A stretch of DNA of 64,000 nt from Anas platyrhynchos (taxonomy: Eukaryota > Chordata > Aves > Anseriformes > Anatidae): assembly GCF_047663525.1 (NCBI RefSeq), contig NC_092613.1:9139501-9203500 (forward strand). The letters run 5' to 3'. The notes below the pieces were generated by a model, which saw only the letters and a list, made by a program, of their open reading frames with translations, was not told where the DNA came from and did no database searches. The number at the start of each line of letters is the position of its first letter. Positions within the stretch are counted from its first letter, which is position 1. A program made the position numbers and the translations under genes. Positions 54,301 to 64,000 of the stretch are shown piece by piece.

Positions 54301-55209
54301 AGTTTGCTGTGTGTTATGCCACAGATCTATAAAAACCTGTTGTCTCCAGAAGGCTATCGTAAGTGACTGCAGTAAGAAAACCAACAGGACTTACTTTTTC
54401 TCTTTGCCATGTAAATTGTGAAAATTTTTTCTGGGGTTAATTGAGAATTGCTCCTATACAGAAGAAAGGTGACCTCCTCCTGGTCTTATTAGCTAAACAT
54501 TTGCAACCTGCTGTGCATCATGTTAGGCAGCAAGCTTAATGACAGTGTGATAAAAGAGTGCATGCCCTAACCAAAAGACCACATCTTACATCTAGGACAT
54601 GATGAAAACCCCAACCCCAAATTGTAATGATTAAATGATTAGAAATTATTCATAATGGAAATACTTCTATTTTTTTTTTTTTAAGGACTAATTTTTGCAA
54701 AATTAGTGGCCACAACATTTGCTAACAAGTCATTGCCTGTTATAGAGGCATGCAGGAATCCATCTGCACAGGTATGTCAGAATTAGAAAATGTAGAACAA
54801 GGTGAGTGTTTTGTGTTTCAAATAACTGACTTAATCAACTGTTTCCTAACTCAATTACTATGTCATGTAGATATATCAAAATAATGTTATTGCAATATTT
54901 TCCCTGCCAAAGCAATGAACATCATCCATTAACACTCGGGCATGTCAACGTTAGGCAATCAAAATGGGAGAACTTTAAATTCTACCAAGAAAGCAAAATA
55001 CTTTGTAATCAGACAGGGAGAACTCTGGGAAACAGTGACGTGAAGGTCCCCATGGCCCCTGTCCCTGATGACCCAGTTATTATTTGATTTATGTGGTCTT
55101 GCAGCTGCCCTTACTTCGACCCCAGGAAAGGCTGTGTGGGAAGTTCGTGTCTCAGAGCTGCAGCATTGCTCTGCAGAGCGTCTGGAGCCAGTGTATGCAC
55201 AGAAACTGA
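51392..55209 (+). CDS. Unrecognised multi-exon plus-strand locus (candidate gene or decaying gene)
   Basis: Six exon-like segments have plausible acceptors and donors and linked phases: 51392-51568 (phase 0, ends AGG|gtaaga), 53017-53116 (weak donor), 53811-53924 (or 53897 with gtaaga), 54173-54358 (ends C|gtaagt), 54686-54771 (ends CAG|gtatgt), 55105-55209 (TGA). Translations include QILTTVASGPDIILKCV, IKVTLREQFLICDVAQLDFL, NIHFLGAYEHGSPLNGNASL and LIFAKLVATTFANKSLPV. N-glycosylation sequons and cysteines suggest a secreted or extracellular protein. No family was recognised and no start exon was found. Open frames at 50758-50862 and 50879-51087 also look coding but lie in different frames only 16 nt apart, which would fit a frameshifted, decaying gene. 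The final segment has higher GC and may not belong. Confidence 0.35.
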
Positions 55210-56489
55210 TAAATAGGGAAAAGGCCCAGTTTGCTCCAGCTGGACTCAGAGCTAGGATCATTGCTACAGCCACACGGACTTGCTCTTGAACTACCGTAAG
55301 TATTTAATTTACTTCTCATGATGCTCTGGGATTATAAACTATTGCTATAGCCATGAATCAATTTGCCAGGTAAAAATATTTCAGGCATTGTGGATTTTTC
55401 ATTTTCTTTTTAAAATACTGACTAAATTAATTTATAAAACATGCACTTTTAAATTAAGTATCCTAGCTGTCAAGAACTTGTTCCAGCAGTATTTCATTTA
55501 ACATACAGAATGCAGTAACTTTTTAATTCAGTTGTTTCCCTTCTCCAAAGTACTAGCAAAGCAATAGGTTTAAAAAAATCTCTCACCTCTTACTTTACAA
55601 TATATATGTATATAAAATACACCTTTGCAACAAATATTCATGAGGTAATAATTCAAAAAAAATTTCAAGAAAATTGAAACGTAGTCAATTAGTGAAATAA
55701 AACATATCTATTACAGAACGTATTCAGAAGGTTATTTCATGACAAGAAAGGAACATATTTAATGGAAAGAAAAATGGGTTTTCTTCAGACAGAAGCTTTG
55801 GGGAGCGTCGTAGCACTTTAAATCTGGGAGAAACAGATGAAATTTTAATAATGTGTATTAGTTGCATATGGCATCAATCAAGTGATCCTAGAACTTTCCC
55901 TGCAAAACCACTCTTTAATTACAGATGTAATCAGTGAATTGCTTGAGTGAAATTGAATCTATCACCTGGCATTGCACATGGTAGCCACTGATTGTGCTCA
56001 ATTTTTTTTTTCAGTTTTATGTTTAAATTTCACAAATTAAAAAATAAAAATAGAAAATTAAGCGATGCTTTCCAGAAGCAAAAAAGTACTGTGATTACAA
56101 CAGAGATTGAAACGTACTGCCTAGTTACACTACGTGTTCATTAACATGCCACACAGCATGTTAAATAAATATTGTAGACCTTCAGCTTGAGTTCCTAAAA
56201 TTCCCTGCAAACAAGAAATTTCCCTATGACTCAACTGTCAAAATATTTATGATAGCAGTTAAAGTACTGTCAATACATACCTCTTAAAGAGCTCCTCAGA
56301 GCCTCTTATAAAAGCAGTATGTTTTGCATCCTAATAAATTTGATAATAGAGGTTGATAAAGTTACTTTGTAATGGTATTTTATAGAAAAAAAAAAAGTAT
56401 AAAAGTCATCTTTTTTCCCCCATAAATAGTAATAAACAGTAATTGTTTTGAAATTCTGTTCTACTTTAATCAATTTACTTTTTTTTTTT

Positions 56490-56651
56490 TTTTTTTTTTT
56501 TCTTTAATGGCTTCCATAAAGAAGCCCAACTGAAAAGTCTTTCAAAAGTCTTTCAGTTAGGCTTCTTTATGGAAGCCATTAAAGAAAAAAAAAAATCATC
56601 AAGATTGTTAGTAGTCTAACTTTTCAGTTAGGACTACTAACAATCTTGATG
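56490..56651. repeat. Two adjacent long inverted repeats (hairpins)
   Basis: Hairpin 1: the left arm (poly-T then ctttaatggcttccataaag, 56490-56537) pairs with 56550-56595; the arms are about 45 nt with one or two mismatches. The loop includes an 11-bp tandem repeat (aaaagtctttc at 56533-56543 and 56544-56554). Hairpin 2: 56597-56620 pairs with 56627-56651, about 24 bp nearly perfect, with a 6-nt loop. Both hairpins share ttcagttagg near the loop. No coding potential and no known transposon ends were recognised. Confidence 0.9.
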
Positions 56652-58215
56652 AATTTCTGTATTAGATGGATAACTAACCCTTTGAATCAGTTCACATTAC
56701 AGTTTATATTGAACACTATCAGTTGAGAAGACTGATCAGTGTCAGAACTAAACCTGTAAAAGTGCAACATTTTCAAAAATACTTCAGCAACTTATACTCT
56801 AGGTTACGTCTTCAGAAGAAGGAAAAAGAATCTCTCAGCTTGTAAAGGCTTTTAAAATGATAATAATTAAAAAGTAATCCTCAAATGATCTGGATTTCAC
56901 AAATTAAAATATAGCAACTCGGAAGTAATTGTGAAGAAGGAAAAGCAGGGCACAGCACGTCTTTATGCAGATGAAATTTATTTTCAAGTCAGTATGTCTG
57001 ATAGAGGACTCAGAACTGTATTACTACTTGTGATTCTATGAAACAAGTTATTAAAAATGCAGCTTCTTTTGTTTTCAGTTATTCCCACCTTTCCACAAAA
57101 TTTTAAGCTAAAGACCTTTCTGTATCATACCTGGGGACGTATTTTTTTTTCTTTCCCTTTTAAAAGCACATATATACAAAAAGTATGGCTATATTTTGAG
57201 TAAATATAAAAGACAAAAACAAACATAAGATATTTTGGTTTGGGAATGGCATGACTGTAATTGACCAGAACACCCAAGGCTCTTCCCCTAATATGATTTC
57301 AATTTTGTCCAAGTTTTATGTTTTGAAAATTACAACTGTATACTACACGTATACTACATCCTGCCGAGCATTCCACAACTTCACAGTGCATAGCTCATCT
57401 GTGTGCGCATGGAGAATTTACTTGCTTGCATGGCAAAGGGTTACTGAACGCATATGTGGGCTGAAAAAGTGTCCTTGAGGTCACGGTTCATTTCTAGTGA
57501 GGTGTTAGGGATTAGGGATGGCTACTGAACTTCTGAGAGATCAGTACATAAAAATCACAACAGTTAAGCAATGTCTGAAGTTTGGAGGAGGCTTCTGTAC
57601 TGCTGACTGACTCAAATAATAGAGAGAATAATTCAGTAAGGCAGAAAGTGTAACATGTGGTTTTGACAGCCAATCCTACAAATCACCAAAGCTTTCCTGT
57701 CCTATCTTGCTTTCTATACCTTTTGTTTTAAAAGGATCCGTGCAATTTTATATCAGAAGAACAAGCTTGTTAACACTAAATTCTCAAATGTCAGAAAATG
57801 GAACAGTTAACATTTATGCACATAGGTACTATGATCATTGCATCTCATTTCAAGATGGTATAGCATTCCTCAAATAACCACTGGATTTAATATTAATACT
57901 GCTATGACATTCTCTTAGTTTAAGTTTCAATTTACAAAATTTCATTCTAAGCTGGGAATTCCGTGGTTGCAGCTGCTACTATTAGTCATAAAAATCAGTA
58001 AGAAGGGCTAACTCCTCAAATCCATTATCAGTCAATCTCCTAAATTGAGGAAACCTTGCCTAACGAAAGTTCGATTGCAAGATTTAGGGTACTTAATTAA
58101 CTGAACAACTTGCATTTGGTAATATGTCCTTCATACTCCCCATGTGACATTTGTGTTAGACTGGATCAGTGTCATTTTACTGTAGCTTCTATTTTTTTAT
58201 TACTTTTATTTAAAG

Positions 58216-58318
58216 GAACCACTGGAATCCAGAAACACATCTCTCCACACATTTCTGAAGAAAAATGCAGACTTTGCCCAGGCCAAATGGATCTGACTGA
58301 TAAGGACCTCATGATTCA
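58216..58318 (+). other. Candidate upstream exon of NR1H5 (non-coding or alternative)
   Basis: The acceptor tttatttaaag and donor ATTCA|gtgagt enclose 103 nt. One frame is open and Cys-rich (EEKCRLCPGQMDL…), but it runs into TGA at the donor. It lies 1.2 kb before the NR1H5 start exon. Good splice signals suggest a 5' leader exon; I cannot exclude chance. Confidence 0.3.
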
Positions 58319-59494
58319 GTGAGTCATTTCTCTTTCAAACAAATATTTACTAGCAGAGATAACAAAAAAAAAAAAAAAAAAAAAGGCATTCCATCCTCAC
58401 TGTATCTTTTCACCTTCTGCTGGCAGCACAAAGCGAAGTGTTTAGTTCCAAAGATATGTCCGGTTTTGGGGAAAGGGACATATGTTTTTAAGGAAACAAC
58501 TTCAGTTCAGACTCCCTGAAATGATATTCATTTTCGCAGCTGTAGCTAGGTATAGGTATTGCATAAAATCTAATATGTGAGTCTTTTAAGGAAGATCTTT
58601 AAACACAGTTTGCGTTAAATTCTGCAAGGGGCAGATGTAGAGAGCCCTTGTGCATATGTAAGGATTTGATTTGCCTACTCACTTCCAAATACTTACTTGC
58701 CTTTTTCATCTTTATTGTCCTTCCCATCTGCTCATGGAAAGCTTGTGAACAGTTCATAGGCAAAGTGCCTTGAAAAGTCCATAGCGGGCAGCAGATACAA
58801 TATACTTTTAACCAATGATGCTTGAACACATTCCCCACATACAGAGGGAAAAGGGGGCAAGGGAAATAGTTTCTATTCAGTACCTTAACAGCTACTCCAG
58901 TATCACTTGATTGCTAAAGTAATACCAGAGATTGCCTTTACTCTTATATAAGCTCAAACACAGTTTGTACTAGTGTCTATATAGACCTCCCCCCTCAAAA
59001 AAAAAAAAAAAGATTTTTTAAAACACATTTTTAGAACCTTTCTATAAAGAGAAGTTACTGAAAAACAAGATAGTTTTGAATTCAGAGCAAAATTGCTATT
59101 CTGCACCAACTGCCACTGTGACCTCTTAGTACACTTTGTCATGGTGAATGTCAAAGCATCCAACCAGGAGCTCAGGCTTCTGCAGTGATGACGGGACAGA
59201 GAAAAGCAACTTCTAGCAGACAATACACTTTGTTGGTTTCAAGTAAAGTTGGAAGCAAAAGTTCTAAATATACCTTACCTTGGAGATTTATGAACAGGTT
59301 CTATACCAAATCCCTACTATTAAGACAGTAAGCAACCTCGCTGCAAATATTATGTGACTTTACACATACCTCTAATTTTCTTATGATCTGCAAATGGTTT
59401 CATATCCTGGAGCTTCCTGGTTTTAGTTCTGTGGCTAAGCCTACCCAGCAATTATTTGTCATGTGATGTTTCTCATATGTTTGCATTTTTCCAG

Positions 59495-59557
59495 GTCTCT
59501 TTCTTAAAAGTCCAGCACATAGAAAAGTGAATGAAACAGTGAAACTGGGAGCAGACC
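59495..59557 (+). other. NR1H5: NR1H5 5' UTR part with a short upstream ORF
   Basis: An acceptor tttttccag ends at 59494, so the ATG exon is probably preceded by a spliced leader exon. An upstream ATG at 59531 gives a three-codon ORF (ATG AAA CAG TGA) ending 15 nt before the main ATG at 59558. The main ATG has a good context (gaccATGG). Confidence 0.55.
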
Positions 59558-62500
59558 ATGGCAAATACATTTGTCACTGTGCCTGATGGGTATTGTCTTG
59601 CTGAGCCCATACAGTATTATGGTGAGTAAAGCCAACTTTTAACATCATGACAAAACAGTGCAGTAAAAGGAACGTTTGTGGGAATTCACATGAATTTCTT
59701 CATTTTAATTGTATCTTTACAAACTAAGAAGTACTTAACTTAAATCTTAGATGTAGTTACAGGTAGCACCTCTTAAAAGAATATGTCAGACTGCCATTAG
59801 GAAAATATGTTCCTCTAATATTTGTGCTTAAATGTTTAATCTGTGAAACATTTTAAAACTTTAAAGTTGCTGATGTCAAGATACTCCCTAGGCTTTTATT
59901 TCATTCTCATTTTTTTCTTTATCTAGATGTTTTACCAGAGCACATCAATTATCAGCTGCAGGACACTGATTTTCAGACTGCACCTTACTGCCAATACTCA
60001 ACAGTTCAAATTCCTTCTCCAGTATTGCAGTCACAGCCGTCCCAATCCCAGTACAGCACATACACCCTGGACTCCCAGTACAACGATGGGCAGTACAGTA
60101 ACTGCGAATTAAGTAAGCCCCCTTTCATGACTTCCCACCTTGATGATAGTGGGTATCCAGGACTTAAAAGGCCCAGACTAAACCACTCTTCTTTGAGATT
60201 AAAGGGACAGGAAGAGCTTTGTGTTGTCTGCGGTGATAAAGCCTCCGGGTATCACTACAACGCACTTACTTGTGAAGGTTGTAAAGGTAAGAGGCACATA
60301 GATTTAATAGTATCTTGCCCTGCAGTGCACAGTGTAATGTTTCACGTCTGTCATTTAAACAAATAAATTTCATTAATTTTTAAGGCGACACTTCTATGGA
60401 GGATTATAATTTATCTAAGGAATCTTTATCTATTATCTTTATCATCTTTATCTAACATGTTTACTTAAGGTTCACATTGTTATAACATTTTTTTAAAGAA
60501 ACATTTTCACAGTATATATTTAATAAAATCATTTCATACAACTAATTTTTCAATGAAGTATTCACTGGAATAGTGCCTGTTTAAGCAGTTGCTGATTTTT
60601 TCATGACCTTTTATTAGAGACCTTTATTTATAATTCACTAAGTATTGTTCTTAATAGTCATTAGTAAGCTATTAATTCACTGTTATTAATGCTATGTGGG
60701 AGCTGTCCGGCTCAGGTAAGGAAAACTGCGATCAATACTAGTCAGAAAGAACAAGTCATGTTACACGTTAATTGAAGGTATTGCTTTCATTATAAAGAAA
60801 ATAACCTTTAATTAAATGATGAGATAGAACTCCTTAGTTTCCTTCATAAGCTGATTCTTTTCTGTAGGCTTCTTTCGACGCAGCATAACCAAAAATGCAG
60901 TGTATCGATGTAAGAACGGTGGTCATTGTGAAATGGACATGTACATGCGGAGGAAGTGTCAGGAATGTCGCTTAAAGAAGTGTAAAGCTGTGGGAATGCT
61001 AGCGGAATGTAAGTGCTCCCTGTATGCTGGCTGTTTTAATACTCATCACCAATAAAATCTTTTCCAAAGTCAATCCCTTATTCTCAGTAAAGCTAAGTGA
61101 TAGAACACAAGGCAATGGCCTCAGGTTGCTCCAGGGGAGGTTTAGATTTGAGTCAGGAAGCATTTCTTCATGGAAAGGATGGTTCTGCACTGGAACAGGC
61201 TGCCCAGAGAGGTGGCAGGGTCACCATCCCTGGAGGTATTTAAGAGATGTGTGGATGTGGTGCTTAGGGGTATGCTTTAGTGGACTTAAAATGTTAGGCG
61301 GATTGTTGGACTTGATCATCTTAAAGTTTTTTTCCAACCTCAGCGATTCAACGATTCTACGTGGTATTGGTCTAAGCTTTATTTTGCTGTAGGAAAACTT
61401 AACTTTGGAGTCTGGCACCTGTAGCATCATCATCTGCGGAAACCAGCAGTACTCAGAAGTATCTCCTGAACTTAAGAGGACTGCTTTTAAAAGACATTAC
61501 AAAATAAAAAGAATCTAAATATCCTGCACCTTTACAGGACAGCCATAAGCATATCAGATGTGCTTTTGTATTTGGAACAAAAAACAAAATATTTTAAAAA
61601 AAATGCACAAAATTTTTGTGAAAAATTCTCATGTTATCTTGCTTATGGCTCTGTGACGTGAGCATAAGACAGCAAACGCTCAGGCCTTTGGTGGATATTA
61701 AACAGTAACTGACCAAATCAGCAGTACATTGTCATGTTCTTTAGGAAGCATAGTTCCTTACAGGTGACAGCTCCTGACATCCTCGTGTTATCCATAACAA
61801 CAGCAATGATTTCAAATTGTAATCTGTTTGAAAATATATGCACTGATACATAATTCTGTGCCTCACAGGTTTGCTGACTGAAGTACAGTGTAAGTCAAAG
61901 CGCCTCAGGAAGAATTTCAAACAAAAGAGCAGTTTTGTTTGCAACATAAAACTTGAAGATGAGAGACTGAATAGTAAGCATGTATCATCTACAACAAGAT
62001 CTGGAAAAGTGGGATATATTTCCATCTAAAATATATATATATTTTTAATAATTTATGTTTGCCTTAACTCATTGTCATTTTATTTTTTTATTATTATTAT
62101 TTTTTTAAACAGATTCCAGAGAGGATGGAACTTACTCCAGGGGAACATCAACTTCTTGACCACATTGTAGCAGCACACCAAAAATATATGATTCCCCTTG
62201 AGGAAGCAAAAAAGTTTGTACGTACACAGAACGATCAGCCCACATTACTGAGTTAGCATTTTCCTAAGCAATTTATCTTGATTATATCAACTATATAAAT
62301 GCTCTTTCATGCAGCTGCAAGAAACTGCAAGTCCTGAGGAAAGTTTTCTCCGTCTCTCTGAGACGGCAGTTGTCCACGTACAAGTGTTAGTGGATTTCAC
62401 AAAAAGACTCCCAGGTAAGTTTCTCCCTTTGGGAAATGTTACAGTCACCTGACTTATTTATTTATTTATATTTTATTTTTTAAATGCATTAGAAGCCATA

Positions 62501-63673
62501 CTGGTGGCATGAATCTGAGAAAAATACAGGCTTTAAGAAAACTCTCATTTAACTGACTGACATCTTCCAACACTAACAGTCAGGATTTTATTCATTATGA
62601 GGAAAAGTTAGAAGCATTTTCTTCAAAAGCTTATTAGATTTCTTTTCCCTTCCTGACATAGGACCCATTTTTCTGATAGCACTGTGCCTTCAAAATGCTA
62701 TCTTGAGTGAGTTACTGTTTTAACACACTGAAATCCAATTCAGTTTGCAATTTATTGGAATCAAAGATAAAATAATGTTCCTTCAAAGGCAAAGTCAGAA
62801 CAGAAGGGACAAACCAGGTGCTCCTATTCATATTTTCCAATAATACAAGAACAAGAGAACCTGCAATTAAATTCCCTGCATTTCAATGTAAAGTTCACAA
62901 AATAACTTTGACGGGGGATGATAACTTATTACTCTTTAAGTTGCAAAACTCATTTACAAAATTCAATCAACATGTAAAGCAAGTATTTGATAGAATTTAT
63001 TTAGTATCAGTTATAGCACTACTATAGAACATGGTTGAAAGAATGGATGACTTGTTTGTTTTCTTAGGTTACATTTCTCCTCTGATCAAGATTAAGAAAA
63101 GAACCAATGAAGATCCTTTATTCTTGAATTACATGTGCAGATAACTAATTCATGAAAAGATGAACATAATTTTAAAAAGATCAACTATAATCAGACAGGG
63201 AATATCCACAGTCACTAAGCAATGTAACATATTGCATTAGGGCATATGACATAGATCAGATGTTACAAAGAGATTTTTTATAAAGCTGTGCTTATTCCTC
63301 AAATTGTTACTTGTACCTTCCTGTGATTCCTCTATACACTGTACACTGACAACAGCATTTTTTTTTCTAACATGCAAACTAGCAAGATTGCAAGAGCACT
63401 AGCTAGTGTTTCATACAAATGTCTTTTAACTGTGACTCCTCCTTTTCAGTAAATGCACTAATTAATAAATAATTTGTGTCAGCCCATCTTTTGGGCTTAA
63501 TAGCAGACACAGCACAGATTCTTAACAAGTCTCTCTCTTTGCAGGATTTGAAAGTTTAGCTAGTGAAGATCAGATTGCACTGCTAAAAGGGTCAACAGTT
63601 GAGGCAATGTTTTTGCGGTCAGCCCAGATATATAACCAAAGAATTAGTGAGTGCCAATCATCAACAAGTGAAA
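59558..63673 (+). CDS. NR1H5: NR1H5 (FXR-beta) nuclear receptor, 3' end off the right edge
   Basis: A ligand-activated transcription factor of the NR1H (FXR/LXR) group; FXR-beta of other vertebrates has been reported to respond to sterols. Exons: 59558-59621, 59927-60286, 60868-61008, 61869-62008, 62113-62217, 62315-62414, 63545-63673; 346 codons in frame in the window. The N-terminal region is Q/S/Y-rich. Zinc finger 1 cysteines are 120, 123, 137 and 140, with P-box CEGCKGFFRR. Zinc finger 2 cysteines are 156, 162, 172 and 175. The ligand-binding domain starts about residue 236; its signature [22 protein letters not shown] spans exons 6 and 7. The close match to FXR ([18 protein letters not shown]) excludes LXR; the neighbouring genes and N-terminal divergence favour NR1H5 over NR1H4. 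The exon 4 end uses a weak gtggga donor to stay in frame. The rest of the domain, with AF-2, is missing. Confidence 0.9.
61098..61366 (+). mobile_element. CR1 LINE 3' end in an NR1H5 intron
   Basis: Begins within the ORF2 tail (ggcaatggcctcaggttgct…, …gcactggaacaggctgccca…, …ctggaggtatttaagag…), passes a 3' UTR (ttggacttgatcatcttaaag) and ends at cgattcaacgattctacg, the CR1 terminal repeat. It is frameshifted and non-coding. Same orientation as NR1H5. Confidence 0.9.
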
Positions 63674-63780
63674 GTAAGTTGGACTAATAAGCTTTCTGCA
63701 AACACCAAAAGGGGTTTGGCCATTTTGAAATAACTTCCATTCACTTAAATCCAGTGAATCTAAAGTAATTCCCTATTAAA

Positions 63781-63841
63781 GCACAGCAGTACTTGCAAAA
63801 TAGTGTCAGTAGCACAGCAGTATTGTAAAATAGTGTCAGTA
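63781..63841. repeat. Two-copy tandem duplication, about 30 bp
   Basis: The copies at 63781-63811 and 63812-63841 both run from gcacagcagta to aaaatagtgtcagta with only small differences. It lies in the NR1H5 intron after exon 7, immediately head to tail. Confidence 0.85.
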
Positions 63842-64000
63842 ATGCATATATACCTTCTAGAGGCATTTTTTTTCACAGAGCATAAAAAAAAAAAAAATGT
63901 ATCTCTGCTTCTCTCCCGTTAGTTCCAAACAAAAACAAACATTCTGAGTGTTTCAACAAATGTTGGGGTGGATGGATAACATGAGCTATATTAACGACAT

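Larger units (their letters stand above)
55210..59494. other. AT-rich intergenic DNA between the unrecognised locus and NR1H5
   Basis: Long A/T runs (a poly-T tract around 56479-56500, a poly-A tract around 58362-58383) and the double hairpin. No confident gene on either strand. A possible exon at 58216-58318 is listed separately. Part of the NR1H5 promoter and 5' leader probably lies here. Confidence 0.45.

Noticed and set aside
56490-56651. miRNA precursor
   Set aside because: Arms and adjacent double structure are longer and more perfect than a usual pri-miRNA, and no mature-like asymmetry can be argued; kept as an inverted repeat.
48000-59000. SYCP1 or TSHB, the next genes in human order
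   Set aside because: No coiled-coil SYCP1 blocks or cystine-knot TSHB pattern were found on either strand.

Overview
The window is vertebrate nuclear DNA, most likely from a bird. The coding sequences are close to human AMPD1, NRAS, CSDE1 and SIKE1. Introns are short, as on an avian microchromosome, and the only interspersed repeats I recognise are CR1-type LINEs, the main LINE family of birds and reptiles. No operons, CRISPR arrays, bacterial elements or recognisable viral copies were seen.

Layout. (1) 1-9350, minus strand: AMPD1 (muscle AMP deaminase), 13 coding exons including a 12-nt microexon; the last exons lie left of the window. (2) 9351-13387: no gene recognised. (3) 13388-21252, minus strand: NRAS with four coding exons, a probable long 3' UTR and a CR1 LINE in its last intron. 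(4) 21510-42400, minus strand: CSDE1 (UNR), 18 coding exons, two GC-AG introns, a 31-codon cassette exon and a long 5' intron. Its poly(A) signal is only about 275 bp from the NRAS start codon. (5) 43250-47436, minus strand: SIKE1, with a possible 66-nt in-frame GC-rich first intron. (6) 47930-55210: no known gene, but a chain of phase-compatible exon-like segments on the plus strand. (7) 56490-56651: two adjacent long hairpins. (8) 59495 to the right edge, plus strand: NR1H5 (FXR-beta), intact through the DNA-binding domain and the first half of the ligand-binding domain; it continues outside the window.

Three CpG islands mark promoters: NRAS (about 20990-21520), CSDE1 (about 41380-42860) and SIKE1 (about 46920-47930). 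The CSDE1 island carries recognisable core-promoter motifs: TCTCGCGAGA, an NRF1 palindrome and two ACTAYRNNNCCCR elements.

The genes do not form one pathway. They encode purine nucleotide metabolism in muscle (AMPD1), membrane signalling (NRAS), translational control (CSDE1), restraint of TBK1/IKK-epsilon innate signalling (SIKE1) and a bile-acid/sterol-type nuclear receptor (NR1H5). The order AMPD1-NRAS-CSDE1-SIKE1 matches human 1p13, where NR1H5 survives only as a pseudogene. Exon boundaries were assigned by eye from splice motifs, reading phase and remembered family sequences; no alignment was run.
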